Shown in pieces: positions 26,953 to 37,215 of a stretch of DNA of 64,000 nucleotides. How positions within the stretch are numbered: position 1 is the stretch's first letter; every line of letters begins with the position of its first letter. The DNA is taken from contig JAHHHH010000004.1 in NCBI GenBank assembly GCA_019359415.1, positions 1 to 64,000 on the forward strand. Direction: 5' to 3'. Origin of the DNA: Iphinoe sp. HA4291-MV1. GTDB lineage: Bacteria; Cyanobacteriota; Cyanobacteriia; Cyanobacteriales; Nostocaceae. Made by a program: the position numbers and the translations under genes. The notes beneath the pieces are model-generated. The model was not told the DNA's origin, ran no database searches, and saw nothing but the letters and a program-made list of their open reading frames with translations.

Positions 26953-27554
26953 AAGTCATCTAATGAGAAGTTGCATTCTAATCCGAATATATCAAGTTAC
27001 GGCATACGATGCCCACTGATAGACTGAATATGTCGCAGCTTCCAAGGTTGAGCTATCTAGGGTATGCTGAAAAACTACATAACGCAAATCTAGATTCCAG
27101 ACAGTACAAGAAATGGTAGTTTCAGAGGTTGGTTTCTAAATTCACCCCATAATTTTCCACCGAAGTGCAGGGATTTTGAGCCTTTAAATGCCATAGGCTT
27201 GCACTCGCTTGGAAGAAAAAGGATTGAAACCCCATCTGTGATAGGTTAAGAAAACTGTACGTTTGTCAAGAGGGGTAGAGGAAAAGGTGATAGATCAAGT
27301 TTGGGGACAGGTTTTCGGAGTGATTTGACTACACCTAAATCCTGATTTTCTTTTGCAGCGAAGTACTTAATTGGGTCTGTGGCTTTGCCTTTGTCATAGG
27401 CGACGCTAAAATGGTAAAAACCGCGATAAACCATCTCCAAAGAAATGCGATCAAAAGGGAGAGATAATTCATCAGCGCTCGCGTCACTCAGATCCACCAA
27501 AACAGCGTAAAAAAGCCAAGTAGCCCAAACCTGTAATTTGATACCATTAATAGA

Positions 27555-27635
27555 ACCCTTCGGGTTCGCCACTTGCTTCTCCCAAGGGGAGACGCTACGC
27601 GAACAAGCCGGGGAACCCGTCCAACGCAGTGGCTC
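27555..27635. repeat. GC-rich palindromic repeat inserted in frame in the transposase
   Basis: 81 bp (27 codons) holding hairpins such as CTTCTCCCAAGGGGAGA and AACCCTTCGGGTT. It splits the expected LSYLWTGSINGIKL. Removal restores the usual transposase sequence without a frame change. Confidence 0.65.
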
Positions 27636-27929
27636 ACCAGTCCACAAATAAGACAATCCCAATAAGCGTTTTCCCGTGTGAAAAGCGTCTTCAATCCGCC
27701 AACGCCGACGATATAAATCAGGCGCAAACTTAATACTATCTGGTAAAGGACGCCTGAGTCGTTGTTGCCAATTCTGTTGTAACTGAGGTAGTAAGTCTTT
27801 AAAGGCGTTCTCAAATAATTCAGCAGGAAAAACTAAAAATCTTTGTGCTAGAGACTGTTGAGCAATTTTAGTAGCACGACACCATAACAAATCTTCTCTT
27901 GCTAACAAGCGAGTTAATTCTTGTACACT

Positions 27930-28141
27930 CAGTAGACCGAAAAGATTTCTAGAAGGCTTACCATTGGGGCATTCTGGCGGATTGTATACAATCCGCCAGA
28001 ATGCCCGTATCATCTGCGTTTTGAGCAATAGGGTTGTAGATGAGTTCTCCTGCTAAGGTAAGCGATCGCTCGACCCTGTGCCCAAAACATCGCCCCAAAC
28101 CCTCATTCTTGCGTTGACTGACAAAAGTTTTCGGTCTACTG
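27930..28141 (-). mobile_element. 212-bp MITE, copy C
   Basis: Same orientation as copy A, flanked by ACACT at 27925-27929 and 28142-28146. It is nested inside the IS4-like transposase gene, and so arrived after that IS. Removing it and one ACACT joins QVPSV to QELTRLL in frame. Confidence 0.92.
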
Positions 28142-28591
28142 ACACTTGGAACCTGTCTCCATAGTAGTGTTAACACCGCTGCCACCATCAAGGATAAATT
28201 AATTATACGGTCTCGTAATCCTAATTGCTTATAATATTTTTGTTGGGCAGAAATAGCAGGAGTTAATAAGGCTTGTAAATGTTCAGTAATTACTTCGTTA
28301 TTGATGGTAGGAGTATTGTGTCGCTTGACATGGTCGGGATTACGCTTTGTTTTTTTAGACATCGTGGTGAGCCAAAAAAGTCATCACTTAGTTTGACATC
28401 TTTGTGCGACCTAACAATAACCTATTTATCCTGAAATCGTTCTATTCAAGATTAACGATCGCCTCCACCAAATTAGATTTGATAATGATAATCCAAATAA
28501 GCGGAGGAGAGCCGAGCATTGCTCAAAGCGATTATCATTATCAAAACCTTATTTCTCATTCTTTAGAGGTATTGACAAAATGTAGATAACC

Positions 28592-29437
28592 TTAAACTAT
28601 CACAGATGGATTAGCTTCTCTAAAATCCGTATTTTTGAGCGTCGCTCCTGCAAAATTAGCATCGCTTAAGTTAGCATTACGAAAGCTTGTACCGCCAAAG
28701 GCTGCAAAAGCAACAGCGATGTTGCGAATTAAAGCGTGCTTTTCATCTCCTTTGAGCGATCGCCAAGCAATGTAAGCACTAAGTAAAGCTCCGGCTCCGG
28801 TGAAGGCGATGGTGAAGGCGAAGGCGAAGGCGATTGCCAAGGAGATGTTGAAGGCAATGGCTAAGACTCCGGTGAAAGCGATGGATAAGGCTGCGGTGAA
28901 GGCGAAGGCGAAGCCTCCGGCGATAGCTCCGGCGATGGCGAAGGCAATGGCGAAGGCGAAGACTCCACTGAAGGTGAAGCCTCCGGCGAAGGCGACGTTT
29001 GCAACGCCGATGATATTATTATGGAAGACTAAGGCGAAGACTCCGGCGATGGCGATGACCAAGACGATAGTGAAGGTGATGTTTAAGTTTAATCCTTGAC
29101 GAAGGATAATTATAAAAATAACAATTACTGCTATTAGACCAATCCAAGCCATAACCTGATTTTGTGGAGCTTCCGCGTCAAATATATAAGCTATAAGCGC
29201 TCCGGCGAAGGTGAAGAAAAATGTTGAAACTCCAGATAACAACCACGAAATTATGACTAGAAAAGCAGCCCAACGCCTTTGTAATCCCGCTTTTACAAAG
29301 CTGAAATTCGCACCTCTCAGTTTTGTACCGCTAAAATCAGAGCTGCGGATATCTGCATAGCTAAAGTTCGCCCCTTCAAGATTTTGACCTTTGAAAGAGC
29401 GACCTCGAAGATTTTGACCAGAGAAGTCCTGGGGCAT
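28592..29437 (-). CDS. Pentapeptide-repeat membrane protein, C-terminus truncated by an IS
   Basis: The N-terminal residues 1-48 and C-terminal residues 250-275 have pentapeptide repeats (A(N/D)LXX type: NLRGRSFKGQNLEGANFSYAD; ANLSDANFAGATL). Between them lies a long hydrophobic region (about 58-225) of very low complexity, built of A, F, I and G (AFAFAIA-like), coded by DNA full of GGCGAAGGC units. The final residues PSVIV and the stop are encoded by the IS4-like right end, so the native C-terminal pentapeptide stretch is lost. Function is unknown; such proteins sit in the membrane and may act as scaffolds. Confidence 0.75.
   Translation of the reverse strand: MPQDFSGQNLRGRSFKGQNLEGANFSYADIRSSDFSGTKLRGANFSFVKAGLQRRWAAFLVIISWLLSGVSTFFFTFAGALIAYIFDAEAPQNQVMAWIGLIAVIVIFIIILRQGLNLNITFTIVLVIAIAGVFALVFHNNIIGVANVAFAGGFTFSGVFAFAIAFAIAGAIAGGFAFAFTAALSIAFTGVLAIAFNISLAIAFAFAFTIAFTGAGALLSAYIAWRSLKGDEKHALIRNIAVAFAAFGGTSFRNANLSDANFAGATLKNTDFREANPSVIV
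28790..29060. repeat. Internal low-complexity repeats (GGCGAAGGCGAT-like)
   Basis: Imperfect tandem 6-12 bp units (GGCGAAGGCGAA, GGCGATGGCGAAGGC) within the membrane region of the pentapeptide gene. Replication slippage could change the number of membrane residues without breaking the frame. Confidence 0.7.
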
Positions 29438-29970
29438 AGCTGGGTTGGGAAGATGCTTGCTTTTAAGCTCTAATACACATTAAGTATGTAGTTTTCCGGC
29501 TCAAAAGACAACATTGTTTTATAGTCGCTAATCTCTATCGCCTTTTGGCGAAATTTACAGCTATTTTCAGTTAATAAAACCACAGATGTTGGTAGCATTG
29601 GTGTCAACTTAACGTTTAAACCTTGATTCCACGTTGACTTGACCTCACCCCCGTAAAGCGTAGCTTTACATCCCCTCTCCTTTAAGGAGAGGGGATGTTT
29701 TGGCGCAAGACAAAACCGGGGTGAGGTAGAGCGAGAATTGTGGGTGAGTATAATAGACATCTGGTGAAATTACAGCAGATTCGATGTTTATGAGGTACAG
29801 TAACCGATTCAAATTCAAAGTTTAAAAATCATCCCTGAAATTGGTGTACCTCACGTACCTCAAAAGCGCTGTAATTGTGCGTTGTCTACAACCCTTGTAG
29901 AGACGTTGCATGCAACGTCTCTACATCGTTTTTCCGGAGATATCTATTAGCATCGGGACGAATCAGCCAG
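29438..29970. other. Spacer with palindromic repeats
   Basis: Contains a TGACCTCACCCCC...GGGGTGAGGT inverted unit (about 29637-29729; a relative lies at 57478-57542) and a 30-bp perfect palindrome of GTAGAGACGTTGCA type at 29896-29925. I see no gene. Confidence 0.6.
29896..29925. repeat. 30-bp perfect palindrome
   Basis: TGTAGAGACGTTGCA followed by its exact reverse complement. The same core (GACGTTGCATGC) appears within other GC-rich repeats of the window. Confidence 0.75.
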
Positions 29971-30921
29971 TCATACCGCTGGCTGTCCCTGTTTAACCAC
30001 AATATCCCAGTTAACTTTTATGTAGCCCGGATCAATGTAGGTAAAGTGCGAACTCAATTGCTTATGAGCCTTTGGTAGCGCGTGGAACGGAATTGATGGG
30101 TACAAATGATGCTCTGCGTGAAAGGGCATATTCCACATGAAAAATCGCACAGGTAAGAGCGTCAGCGTTGTGCGCGTATTCGTGAGCAAATTCGCGTCAA
30201 GAGTGCAACCTGTGTGTTCCGCCAGTAGAATAAAACGCAGAATCGTTTGACCAACAAAGAGCGGTAGCAGCCAATAAAGCACAAACCAAGGCTGTCTCAT
30301 TACAATTGAAAGAGCGATCGCAACTGCATAAACAGCTAATTGCCAACGAGTCGAGCGAATCACTTCACCTCGTGCTGATTCTGGGATAAATGGACAATCC
30401 TCAAGTTGAGCGATGATCGCAACCCGAAAATGTCCACGTATCTTTCCTTTCCACCAGGGTAAACCAGTAAGGATTAACAAGTGTTTACCCAAATTGCTCG
30501 GTTTGGGATCAGTAAGTTCCGGATCTTTGCCAGGAACGCGAGTGTAGAGGTGGTGCCACTTGTGATAATAACGGAAGAACGTGCTGTTGTAAAATGAGAG
30601 CAAACCTGCACACCAAGCAACAGCTTTATTTAAACGATGGTTAGTGAAAACGGTTCTGTGAGCGCATTCGTGCATCGGTGCAAACATGGAAGCAATACTA
30701 AAACCGTAGATGACGAGTGCTGGTATTGCCAGTAACCAATTACCAAAGTTTGTCGCCCACAGATAGCCACTGCATCCGGTGACAGTTAGATGAAAAGCCA
30801 GTTGAACCAGCCCTTTCCAGTTAGAGCGATCATTCAAAACACTTAATTCTTGTACACCGAGAATCTGGCGGGGATTGTGCTGCTTATTGGTTTTGCAAGC
30901 TAATAATTTAGGTTGAGTCAT
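29971..30921 (-). CDS. Membrane fatty acid desaturase
   Basis: Di-iron membrane desaturase/hydroxylase. The three histidine boxes are HECAH, HKWHH and HAEHH, which bind the two irons, and at least four membrane helices surround them. The C-terminal HAEHHLYPSIPFHALPKAH is typical of the FA_desaturase family acting on lipid acyl chains. Length 316 residues. Lipid position and substrate cannot be told from sequence; a carotenoid substrate is a weaker alternative. Confidence 0.85.
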   Translation of the reverse strand: MTQPKLLACKTNKQHNPRQILGVQELSVLNDRSNWKGLVQLAFHLTVTGCSGYLWATNFGNWLLAIPALVIYGFSIASMFAPMHECAHRTVFTNHRLNKAVAWCAGLLSFYNSTFFRYYHKWHHLYTRVPGKDPELTDPKPSNLGKHLLILTGLPWWKGKIRGHFRVAIIAQLEDCPFIPESARGEVIRSTRWQLAVYAVAIALSIVMRQPWFVLYWLLPLFVGQTILRFILLAEHTGCTLDANLLTNTRTTLTLLPVRFFMWNMPFHAEHHLYPSIPFHALPKAHKQLSSHFTYIDPGYIKVNWDIVVKQGQPAV

Positions 30922-31062
30922 TTCAAATCAGGACTTATCCAAAGTCCAATTCTCAATTAAAGTCAAGAAATGCAAATGAATGGAGGGGATTCAAAACCTT
31001 ATAGGGGATTGCGCCCTCCGATTTTCGGTCAACTTAAGGATGAACAATCAATTGATAATTGT

Positions 31063-33819
31063 TCATTGATTATGACTCAACCAAGTACTCACATCTACCG
31101 CTAACTTTTGCCCCAGCTTCAACAACTGATAGCACTGAGCAGTATCCTGACCTTTAGCAGTTTTGGCAATAAAGAGTGGCACAATCTGACTATGCAGACA
31201 ACTGGAGTATAGTTCTTGAGAGCGCTCAAGAGAAATGTCAAGATTTAACTGATTTGCCACATCAATTAATCGCTCTAGGCGTTGCAAATCTGCATCAATT
31301 CCATTGGGCTCGTGCAACAATTGCCAGAGAGAACGCAATATCAACTGCTCTAACATCTGCTTGCCTTCGGGAATGTTCAGATGACAATGCAGGTGCTTCG
31401 CTTCTGTAGCGATCGCTTCTAACTCGACGATGTGATTCCAACTTGATAGCGGTTCAGCAATGTCTTGCTCAAGTGAGCGTAATATGATCATACACCGATA
31501 CCCCAAGGCAATTTCCGCTGCGACCTGCAATTCTTGCGGTGCGGGGACTTCATCACGGTGGAATGCCATCAAAACTCCGTAATTGTCACGGTAAGCTTGG
31601 GTATAAAGTTGGTCTAATCGTGACAGGGTTTCTTGACTCAACAGATGCATGAGTCGATGGCGTTCTTCTGCAAAGAGATTTCGCAAGCTGAAAGATTCTT
31701 CACCAAATAACTGTATCATCACTTGGATGGTGTGAGCTGCACTAGCCTGTTGCAGCGCTCCAAACAGCTTTTCTTTTAACTGAGTGTAAGCCAGTCGTCC
31801 CTCGAAGGGTTGAATGCAACAGTGGAAATCCCAACCACCAAGATGTAGAACAGCAAACACTAAATGTTCTCTTTCCCAGGTAATTTCTGATACGAGGTTC
31901 AAATTTCCCACCGCAAGAGTTAATGATCCCATCCGTTGCAATTGATAATCGAGTTCATTCACGGTGTAGCAATAAACTCGCTTTTGATGTGGATGAGAAT
32001 GTTTGCTGGAACCATTTCCATTTTGTGAAGACGCTGCATGCAACGGAGCCACTCGCGTGCGCAGGTTAAGCGCGTTGAGCGATGTGGCGTTCTCTACAGG
32101 TTTGTGGTTGGCAAAGAGTGAGGTAATGGCGTATTGAGCAGCAACTTGTTTAAAGCTGACTTGAGCCGTTAGTACCAACTGGCGATAAACTTCACCACCA
32201 TGTTTGAACAAATCAACATTACTGACTGATTGCTTGAGGTGTTTGAGGAAGCCTTTTTCTAACTGTGCGCCAGCGACATCGCCTGCAAGTTCCAAAGCAC
32301 GTGCGGCGTAACGCAGAATTTGCGTTCCTTCCGGGCGCGAAAGTTCTTCAAAAAACCACCCACAACTGGTGAACATGAGCAAAGCATGACGTTGCATTTC
32401 CAATAAGCGCAGGGCGTCTACTTGTTCACTAGATGTGAATTTATGGCTTTTTTGGTGACGTGACAGGAACCGACTCACGTTTTCACTAGAGCGATCGCGT
32501 ATCACTTGGATGTACTCATCTCTTGCTTGCCAAGGATCAACGAAAAAGTGTTTGCCATGTTCCTCGTATACCAGAATGAGTTGATCCCGTAGCCAATTCA
32601 ACGCATCCCGTAAAGGACGACGCCATTTTTGGTGCCATGTCCCGCCACCACCGCAACCACAATCATCTTGCCATCTATCGACCCCGTGGGCGCAACTCCA
32701 CGCTGTAACTGGCTTTAGTTCAACTTCCCATGTAGGAGTATTCAAGCTGAGGTAGTGAGCAAAGTTGGTTACTGTCCAACCCCAACGAGGAAACTCTTTT
32801 GTAAAGGCGTAAGCTAATGTTTTCTCGGTTCCTCCCTTATGATGTCCGAAGGTTTCCCCATCTGTAGCAACAGAAATTAACTGTGCAGGGCGATGATCCC
32901 CACGCACCGCTGAACCGATGCGTCCTGCCAAATGACTGGAACTGAACAGGACATCACTAAAACCCATATCTCGCGAGATGGGACCATCGTAGAAGAAGAT
33001 GTCGATGTAGGGAGATGAGGGGGATGAGGAAGTTATTTCTTCGCCCACTTCCTGTTCTTCTAATTCCTTTGTCTGTTTCAAGAAGCAACGATACGGGCGT
33101 GTGGGATCAATTTGGCTCCCGCCGACTTCGTGCCATTGCGGGTTGGGATTATCCTTGGTGGGCAAAAGACGACAACGTTGTGCTTGCGATGGTGCAAGCA
33201 CTATAAAGCGAATCCCTTCATCGACTAAAGCTTTCAACGTGGCGTAGTCTACAGCTGTCTCCGCCAGCCACATTCCTTCGGGATCGCGTCCAAAGCGGGA
33301 GCGGAAATCTTGTTTGCCCCAGCGAATTTGGGTGTATTTGTCGCGCTCGTTTGCCAAAGGCATGATGATATGGTTGTATACTTGCGCGATCGCATTGCCA
33401 TGTCCATTCAGGCGATCGCAACTTTTGGCATCTGCTTCCAAAATCTGCTGATAAACCTCTACATCGTGGCGTTCTAGCCACGACATCAGCGTTGGTCCTA
33501 TATTAAAGCTCAAATACTCATAATTATTCACGATCTTCACTAATTCGCCTCCGTCATTTAACACCCTGGCAAAGGCATTGGGACGATAGCATTCATAGTG
33601 AATTCGTTCATTCCAATCATGGAAAGGCGCTGCACCAGGTTGGCGTTCAATCGCGTCTAGATAAGGGTTTTCTCGTGGTGGTTGATAAAAATGCCCATGA
33701 ACAGTGACGTAAACACCTGTAGCCTGTCTCAGGGGATCAGGCATTTCGGTGTTTTTGATATTTTCATGCGGCGTCAAATTTGAACCAGCACTAGCTGGCA
33801 GTTCAGCAGCAGAAGTCAT
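31063..33819 (-). CDS. Glycoside hydrolase family 57 / DUF3536 protein
   Basis: Large cytoplasmic protein related to alpha-amylases/branching enzymes of family GH57. The N-terminal catalytic region has VHGHFYQPPRENPYLD, GMWLAETAVDYATL (near residue 182, with the expected nucleophile Glu in WLAET) and SVATDGETFGHHKGG. The C-terminal half matches the DUF3536 extension, which is helical. Length 918. A 25-codon GC-rich repeat (ENATSLNALNLRTRVAPLHA) is inserted in frame at about 32025-32099, probably in a surface loop. The likely role is glycogen or alpha-glucan metabolism. Confidence 0.85.
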   Translation of the reverse strand: MTSAAELPASAGSNLTPHENIKNTEMPDPLRQATGVYVTVHGHFYQPPRENPYLDAIERQPGAAPFHDWNERIHYECYRPNAFARVLNDGGELVKIVNNYEYLSFNIGPTLMSWLERHDVEVYQQILEADAKSCDRLNGHGNAIAQVYNHIIMPLANERDKYTQIRWGKQDFRSRFGRDPEGMWLAETAVDYATLKALVDEGIRFIVLAPSQAQRCRLLPTKDNPNPQWHEVGGSQIDPTRPYRCFLKQTKELEEQEVGEEITSSSPSSPYIDIFFYDGPISRDMGFSDVLFSSSHLAGRIGSAVRGDHRPAQLISVATDGETFGHHKGGTEKTLAYAFTKEFPRWGWTVTNFAHYLSLNTPTWEVELKPVTAWSCAHGVDRWQDDCGCGGGGTWHQKWRRPLRDALNWLRDQLILVYEEHGKHFFVDPWQARDEYIQVIRDRSSENVSRFLSRHQKSHKFTSSEQVDALRLLEMQRHALLMFTSCGWFFEELSRPEGTQILRYAARALELAGDVAGAQLEKGFLKHLKQSVSNVDLFKHGGEVYRQLVLTAQVSFKQVAAQYAITSLFANHKPVENATSLNALNLRTRVAPLHAASSQNGNGSSKHSHPHQKRVYCYTVNELDYQLQRMGSLTLAVGNLNLVSEITWEREHLVFAVLHLGGWDFHCCIQPFEGRLAYTQLKEKLFGALQQASAAHTIQVMIQLFGEESFSLRNLFAEERHRLMHLLSQETLSRLDQLYTQAYRDNYGVLMAFHRDEVPAPQELQVAAEIALGYRCMIILRSLEQDIAEPLSSWNHIVELEAIATEAKHLHCHLNIPEGKQMLEQLILRSLWQLLHEPNGIDADLQRLERLIDVANQLNLDISLERSQELYSSCLHSQIVPLFIAKTAKGQDTAQCYQLLKLGQKLAVDVSTWLSHNQ
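32025..32099. repeat. GC-rich repeat inserted in frame in the GH57 gene
   Basis: 75 bp running from GACGCTGCATGCAACGGAGC to GGCGTTCTCTACAG, related to the 122-bp repeat at 13578-13699. It adds 25 codons in a gene that otherwise looks intact. Confidence 0.65.
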
Positions 33820-34460
33820 GGAGTATTTCCAAAAAAATAAACAGTGCTTGCAGTTGCGTCCTTTGATAATGCTGATAAACCTTCCTAAAACGGCATTCCA
33901 ACAACAGTTAGTTTCAACAGCAACTATGAGATAGAACTAAATTCCAAAGTACGGTCTTCGTGTTGGGGGTAATCTGCATTATCAAGCAGTCCTTTGCCCG
34001 ATGCAATCGACCATCGACACAAGTCTAGGTTAGCGAGTTTTGTCGTTGGCAATGCTAAAAATTTAATTGTCTTTTAATATATTAAACCGCATCCTTGGTG
34101 TACAATCAGGAATTTACTGGAAACTTTTGCAACGAAAGATTTCAAATTCTACTCATACTACAACCTTATTTTACAAATCTCACTCGATAAAGCAAATAAG
34201 AGGGCTGGGAGTATCCTAGAGTTTAGTCTGTACAAGTGCTGAGTGTAATATATTTAAAAACTCACCAACTGGTGTTGCACAGAAAACTCATTGCTCAGGA
34301 CTTGCTAGGGACTTCCTCCTAATACCGTTTCACTTTAATTTTGATACAAATGGAAATTGCCCATTGCCCATTGCCCATTGCCCATTGCCCATTTGTATCA
34401 GACCCGATCGTGAAATGGTATAACGCATCTGTTTTTAACACTTTCAGCTCAAAATGACAA
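33820..34460. other. Spacer with one hairpin repeat
   Basis: 641 bp between divergent genes. The only notable feature is the inverted-repeat unit at 34322-34424. Promoters of both genes must lie here, but I see no clear -35/-10 pair. Confidence 0.5.
34322..34424. repeat. Repeat with ATACCGTTTCAC ends and CCCATTG heptamers (copy 2)
   Basis: Matches 18900-18989 but carries five CCCATTG heptamers in the loop. The 12-bp ends ATACCGTTTCAC and GTGAAATGGTAT are inverted with one mismatch, and the GATACAAATGG / CCCATTTGTATC segments extend the stem. Confidence 0.75.
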
Positions 34461-35555
34461 ATGTCAGGTAAAAACATTCTATTTCTGGTTTTGTTACTGT
34501 TTATTCCGGTTTCCGTAGCAGCTCATTACTTGAAGTGGGGAGAATTAATAGTTTTCATCACAGCTGGTTTAGCCATTTTACCCTTAGCAGCTTGGATGGG
34601 CGCAGCTACAGAAGAAATTGCTGTCGTGGTTGGTCCAACACTAGGGGGGTTGCTAAACGCCACCTTTGGAAACGCTACGGAACTGATTATTGCCTTAGTT
34701 GCCCTAAACGCTGGACTGGTGGATGTTGTCAAAGCCAGTATCACGGGATCAATTATTGGCAACTTACTACTGGTGATGGGTCTTTCCATGCTTTTGGGTG
34801 GACTGCGCTACAAAGAACAGACATTTCAGCCAATCGTAGCGCGAGTGAACGCTTCTTCTATGAATTTGGCGGTGATTGCGATTCTACTACCCACAGCGAT
34901 GAAATTTAGCTCTGATGGAATTGCCGAGAAAACCCTGCAAAATCTGTCTCTTGCCGTTGCTGTGGTCCTCATTCTCGTCTATGCCCTAACTTTGTTGTTT
35001 TCCATGAAAACTCACACTTATCTTTACGAAGTGGGCATCACAGAAACAGTCACAGAGGAAACACATCTCAATAAATCGTCAAATGTCTGGTTGTGGACTG
35101 GGGTTCTACTAGCATGTACCCTCTTCGTTGCATTGGAATCAGAATTGCTGGTCGATTCTTTAGAAGTAGCCACATCGCAATTAGGTTTGACAGCACTATT
35201 TACAGGGGTGATCCTCGTACCCATTATTGGCAATGCTGCTGAACACGCAACAGCTGTCACCGTGGCAATGAAAGATAAGATGGATCTTTCTGTTTCTGTG
35301 GCTGTGGGATCAAGTATGCAGATTGCCCTGTTTGTTGCTCCCTTTTTAGTTTTAGCAGGGTGGGTATTTGATCAACCGATGGATTTAAATTTCAATCCCT
35401 TTGAATTAGTAGCTGTGGTTGTAGCAGTATTGATTGCTAATAGCATCAGTTCCGACGGTAAGTCGAACTGGTTAGAAGGCACATTACTTTTAGCGGCATA
35501 TGCGGTGTTGGGGTTTGCTTTCTACTTTCTTCCAGTTGTTGATGGTATGGGTTGA
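34461..35555 (+). CDS. Ca2+/H+ antiporter, CaCA family
   Basis: Inner-membrane exchanger that exports Ca2+ in return for protons. The two alpha repeats carry the cation-binding motifs FGNATELIIALVAL (near residue 70) and GNAAEHATAV (near residue 255). About eleven membrane helices are visible and an acidic loop splits the two halves. 364 residues is the normal CAX length. ATG start at 34461. Related cyanobacterial proteins confer salt and alkaline tolerance. Confidence 0.92.
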   Translation: MSGKNILFLVLLLFIPVSVAAHYLKWGELIVFITAGLAILPLAAWMGAATEEIAVVVGPTLGGLLNATFGNATELIIALVALNAGLVDVVKASITGSIIGNLLLVMGLSMLLGGLRYKEQTFQPIVARVNASSMNLAVIAILLPTAMKFSSDGIAEKTLQNLSLAVAVVLILVYALTLLFSMKTHTYLYEVGITETVTEETHLNKSSNVWLWTGVLLACTLFVALESELLVDSLEVATSQLGLTALFTGVILVPIIGNAAEHATAVTVAMKDKMDLSVSVAVGSSMQIALFVAPFLVLAGWVFDQPMDLNFNPFELVAVVVAVLIANSISSDGKSNWLEGTLLLAAYAVLGFAFYFLPVVDGMG

Positions 35556-35744
35556 GAATAGCTTAGCTTTTGCCCATCGTGCACAGCGCAGTGCCCCTTG
35601 GGCAATTGCAAATTGGCAGCTATATTCAGACATGGGTACAGGGGTTTCTTAACAATTGCTCAAAGCCACATATCAAAAGGCTTTTAGTGGTTAGTAGTAC
35701 ATTTGCGGTAACTTCAGTTTAAAACATCCTCTAAAGACTCAAGT

Positions 35745-35945
35745 TTATTCTTCTTTCAAAGTTTCAATCAACAAATCAACTTTCTGCTGTCGCTCTTGCA
35801 AAAAACTCTCACATTGACGCAAATACTCAACAGCAGCTGCAAATTGGTCAAACACCTCTTGTAATTCCAAATCACCCGCCTCAATGCGAGCAATAATTCT
35901 CTCTATTTCAGCAACCTTAGCCTCATAATTCCAACCTTGATTCAT
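35745..35945 (-). CDS. xseB: Exodeoxyribonuclease VII small subunit
   Basis: 66 residues, with [29 protein letters not shown], the two-helix hairpin of XseB. It binds the large subunit to form the nuclease that trims single-stranded DNA ends. It follows xseA by 34 nt. Confidence 0.92.
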   Translation of the reverse strand: MNQGWNYEAKVAEIERIIARIEAGDLELQEVFDQFAAAVEYLRQCESFLQERQQKVDLLIETLKEE

Positions 35946-35979
35946 AAAAACTCTCTGCGTTCTGTTGCGTCTTTGCGGT

Positions 35980-37215
35980 TCATTCCTTAACTTCTACAAC
36001 CTTCACTTTAACCTCACCCTGACCCAGCTGAACCAACAACTCCTCTGCCATACTCAACTCAGCAGCAGAACGAGCGATCGCACCATTTTGCTGACGCACC
36101 ACCGCATAACCACGCTGCAAAACAGCTTTAGGGTCAAGAGTTGCTAACTTTTGGCGCAACATTTCTATATGCTGCGTTGCTTGCTGCAATTGCGCCGTTG
36201 TCGCACGCACCAATTGCTGACGCTTCCAACTGAGTTCCTGTATTTCCTGCTGTACTTGTCGGTCTAACCGTAAGCGCCGCAGGCGGTTTCGCTTTTCGTC
36301 TAGTCTGTTTTGTGCTGTTTCCAAAGAAAAACGTACGCTCTGGTGAAAAGCAACCACTCGTTGCTGATGCTGAGTATACAATTCTGCCAGTGCTGGAACA
36401 ACCAATTCTGCTGCAGCTGTGGGTGTATGCACCGCAGCATCTGCAACCAAATCTACCAAAGATTCATCCCTTTGATGACCAATGCCGGTAATCACTGGAA
36501 TAGAACAATGAGCAACTGCTCGCACCACCCGTTCATCGTTAAAACAAGCTAATTCCTCAACTGCACCACCACCCCGTGCTAAAAGTAGCACCTCGGCACG
36601 TCCATCGGTTTCCACTCGTCGAATAGCATTCACTATAGATTCTGGGGCTTGCTCGCCTTGTACTGTAGCAGGAGAGAAAAGAATATGTAAACCAGGATAC
36701 CTTTGTTTAATAGTCTTTTGAATATCACCCCAAGCCGCAGCTGTGGGTGAGGTGACAACAGCGATCGCTTGGGGATTATGAGGGAGCGATCGCTTTCTTT
36801 GCGAATCAAATAACCCTTCCGCCTCCAACCGTTTTCGCAGTTGCTGGTGTCGTAGCGCTTGCAAACCAACACCAGCTGGCAAAGCTTGCCAAACGGAAAG
36901 CTGATACTCTCCGCGCTCTCGGTAAAGTCTTATACTACCCAAGACAATTAACTGCTCACCTCGAACAGGTATCTGTGCCAGTTTTGCCAGTTGGCTATTC
37001 CACACGACACACTTAATTGCAGCACTACCATCAGGGTCTTGCAGCGTGAAAAATAACCCACTACGATGGTGGCTGGCGCTAGAAACTTCTCCAGTCACCC
37101 AAACTCGTTGCAATTCTTCATCTTGTTCTAGTAAAAAGTGGATGTAGTCAGTTAAACCAGTTACTGAGAGGGCTGTCTCAGCAATAAGGTCGTCAGGAAG
37201 GTCAGAATTTCTCAT
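35980..37215 (-). CDS. xseA: Exodeoxyribonuclease VII large subunit
   Basis: 411 residues. An N-terminal OB-fold (residues 12-110, [23 protein letters not shown]) is followed by the catalytic domain with [29 protein letters not shown] and [18 protein letters not shown], the conserved XseA blocks. A coiled coil near 280-370 precedes the C-terminus and binds XseB. With xseB it forms a two-gene operon. A 103-bp tandem repeat lies just upstream of its start. Confidence 0.95.
   Translation of the reverse strand: MRNSDLPDDLIAETALSVTGLTDYIHFLLEQDEELQRVWVTGEVSSASHHRSGLFFTLQDPDGSAAIKCVVWNSQLAKLAQIPVRGEQLIVLGSIRLYRERGEYQLSVWQALPAGVGLQALRHQQLRKRLEAEGLFDSQRKRSLPHNPQAIAVVTSPTAAAWGDIQKTIKQRYPGLHILFSPATVQGEQAPESIVNAIRRVETDGRAEVLLLARGGGAVEELACFNDERVVRAVAHCSIPVITGIGHQRDESLVDLVADAAVHTPTAAAELVVPALAELYTQHQQRVVAFHQSVRFSLETAQNRLDEKRNRLRRLRLDRQVQQEIQELSWKRQQLVRATTAQLQQATQHIEMLRQKLATLDPKAVLQRGYAVVRQQNGAIARSAAELSMAEELLVQLGQGEVKVKVVEVKE

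Larger units (their letters stand above)
27246..28362 (-). pseudogene. IS4-family transposase, three times damaged
   Basis: The N-terminal part (from 28362) reads MSKKTKRNPDHVKRHNTP and ends at MITE copy C. After the MITE the frame continues VQELTRLLAREDLLWCRATK. The codons for PLPDSIKF are directly followed by APDLYRRRWRIEDAF, where roughly 190 residues of the DDE core should lie, so the first catalytic acids are gone. The remaining YRRRWRIEDAF carries the YREK-like motif of IS4 enzymes. A 27-residue insert (EPLRWTGSPACSRSV...NPKG) sits in an otherwise continuous SYLWTG-SINGIKL. It cannot transpose itself. Confidence 0.8.
27229..28607 (-). mobile_element. Dead IS4-like insertion sequence
   Basis: The ends form a 19-bp inverted repeat with one mismatch: CCATCTGTGATAGGTTAAG at the left and CCATCTGTGATAGTTTAAG at the right (minus strand). 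The transposase inside has an internal deletion, MITE copy C and an in-frame GC-rich repeat. I could not find a target duplication. The right end truncates the pentapeptide/membrane gene at 28592-29437. Confidence 0.75.

Noticed and set aside
27190-27245. GGATTGAAACC resembles the end of cyanobacterial CRISPR repeats
   Set aside because: Single occurrence with no spaced copies; it flanks the left end of the IS4-like element.
28800-29099. Lys/Ala-rich plus-strand frame of 99 codons
   Set aside because: Antisense shadow of the low-complexity membrane region of the pentapeptide gene.
35024-35260. 78-codon minus-strand frame inside the Ca2+/H+ antiporter gene, and many similar antisense frames
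   Set aside because: Shadows of strongly coding plus-strand genes.
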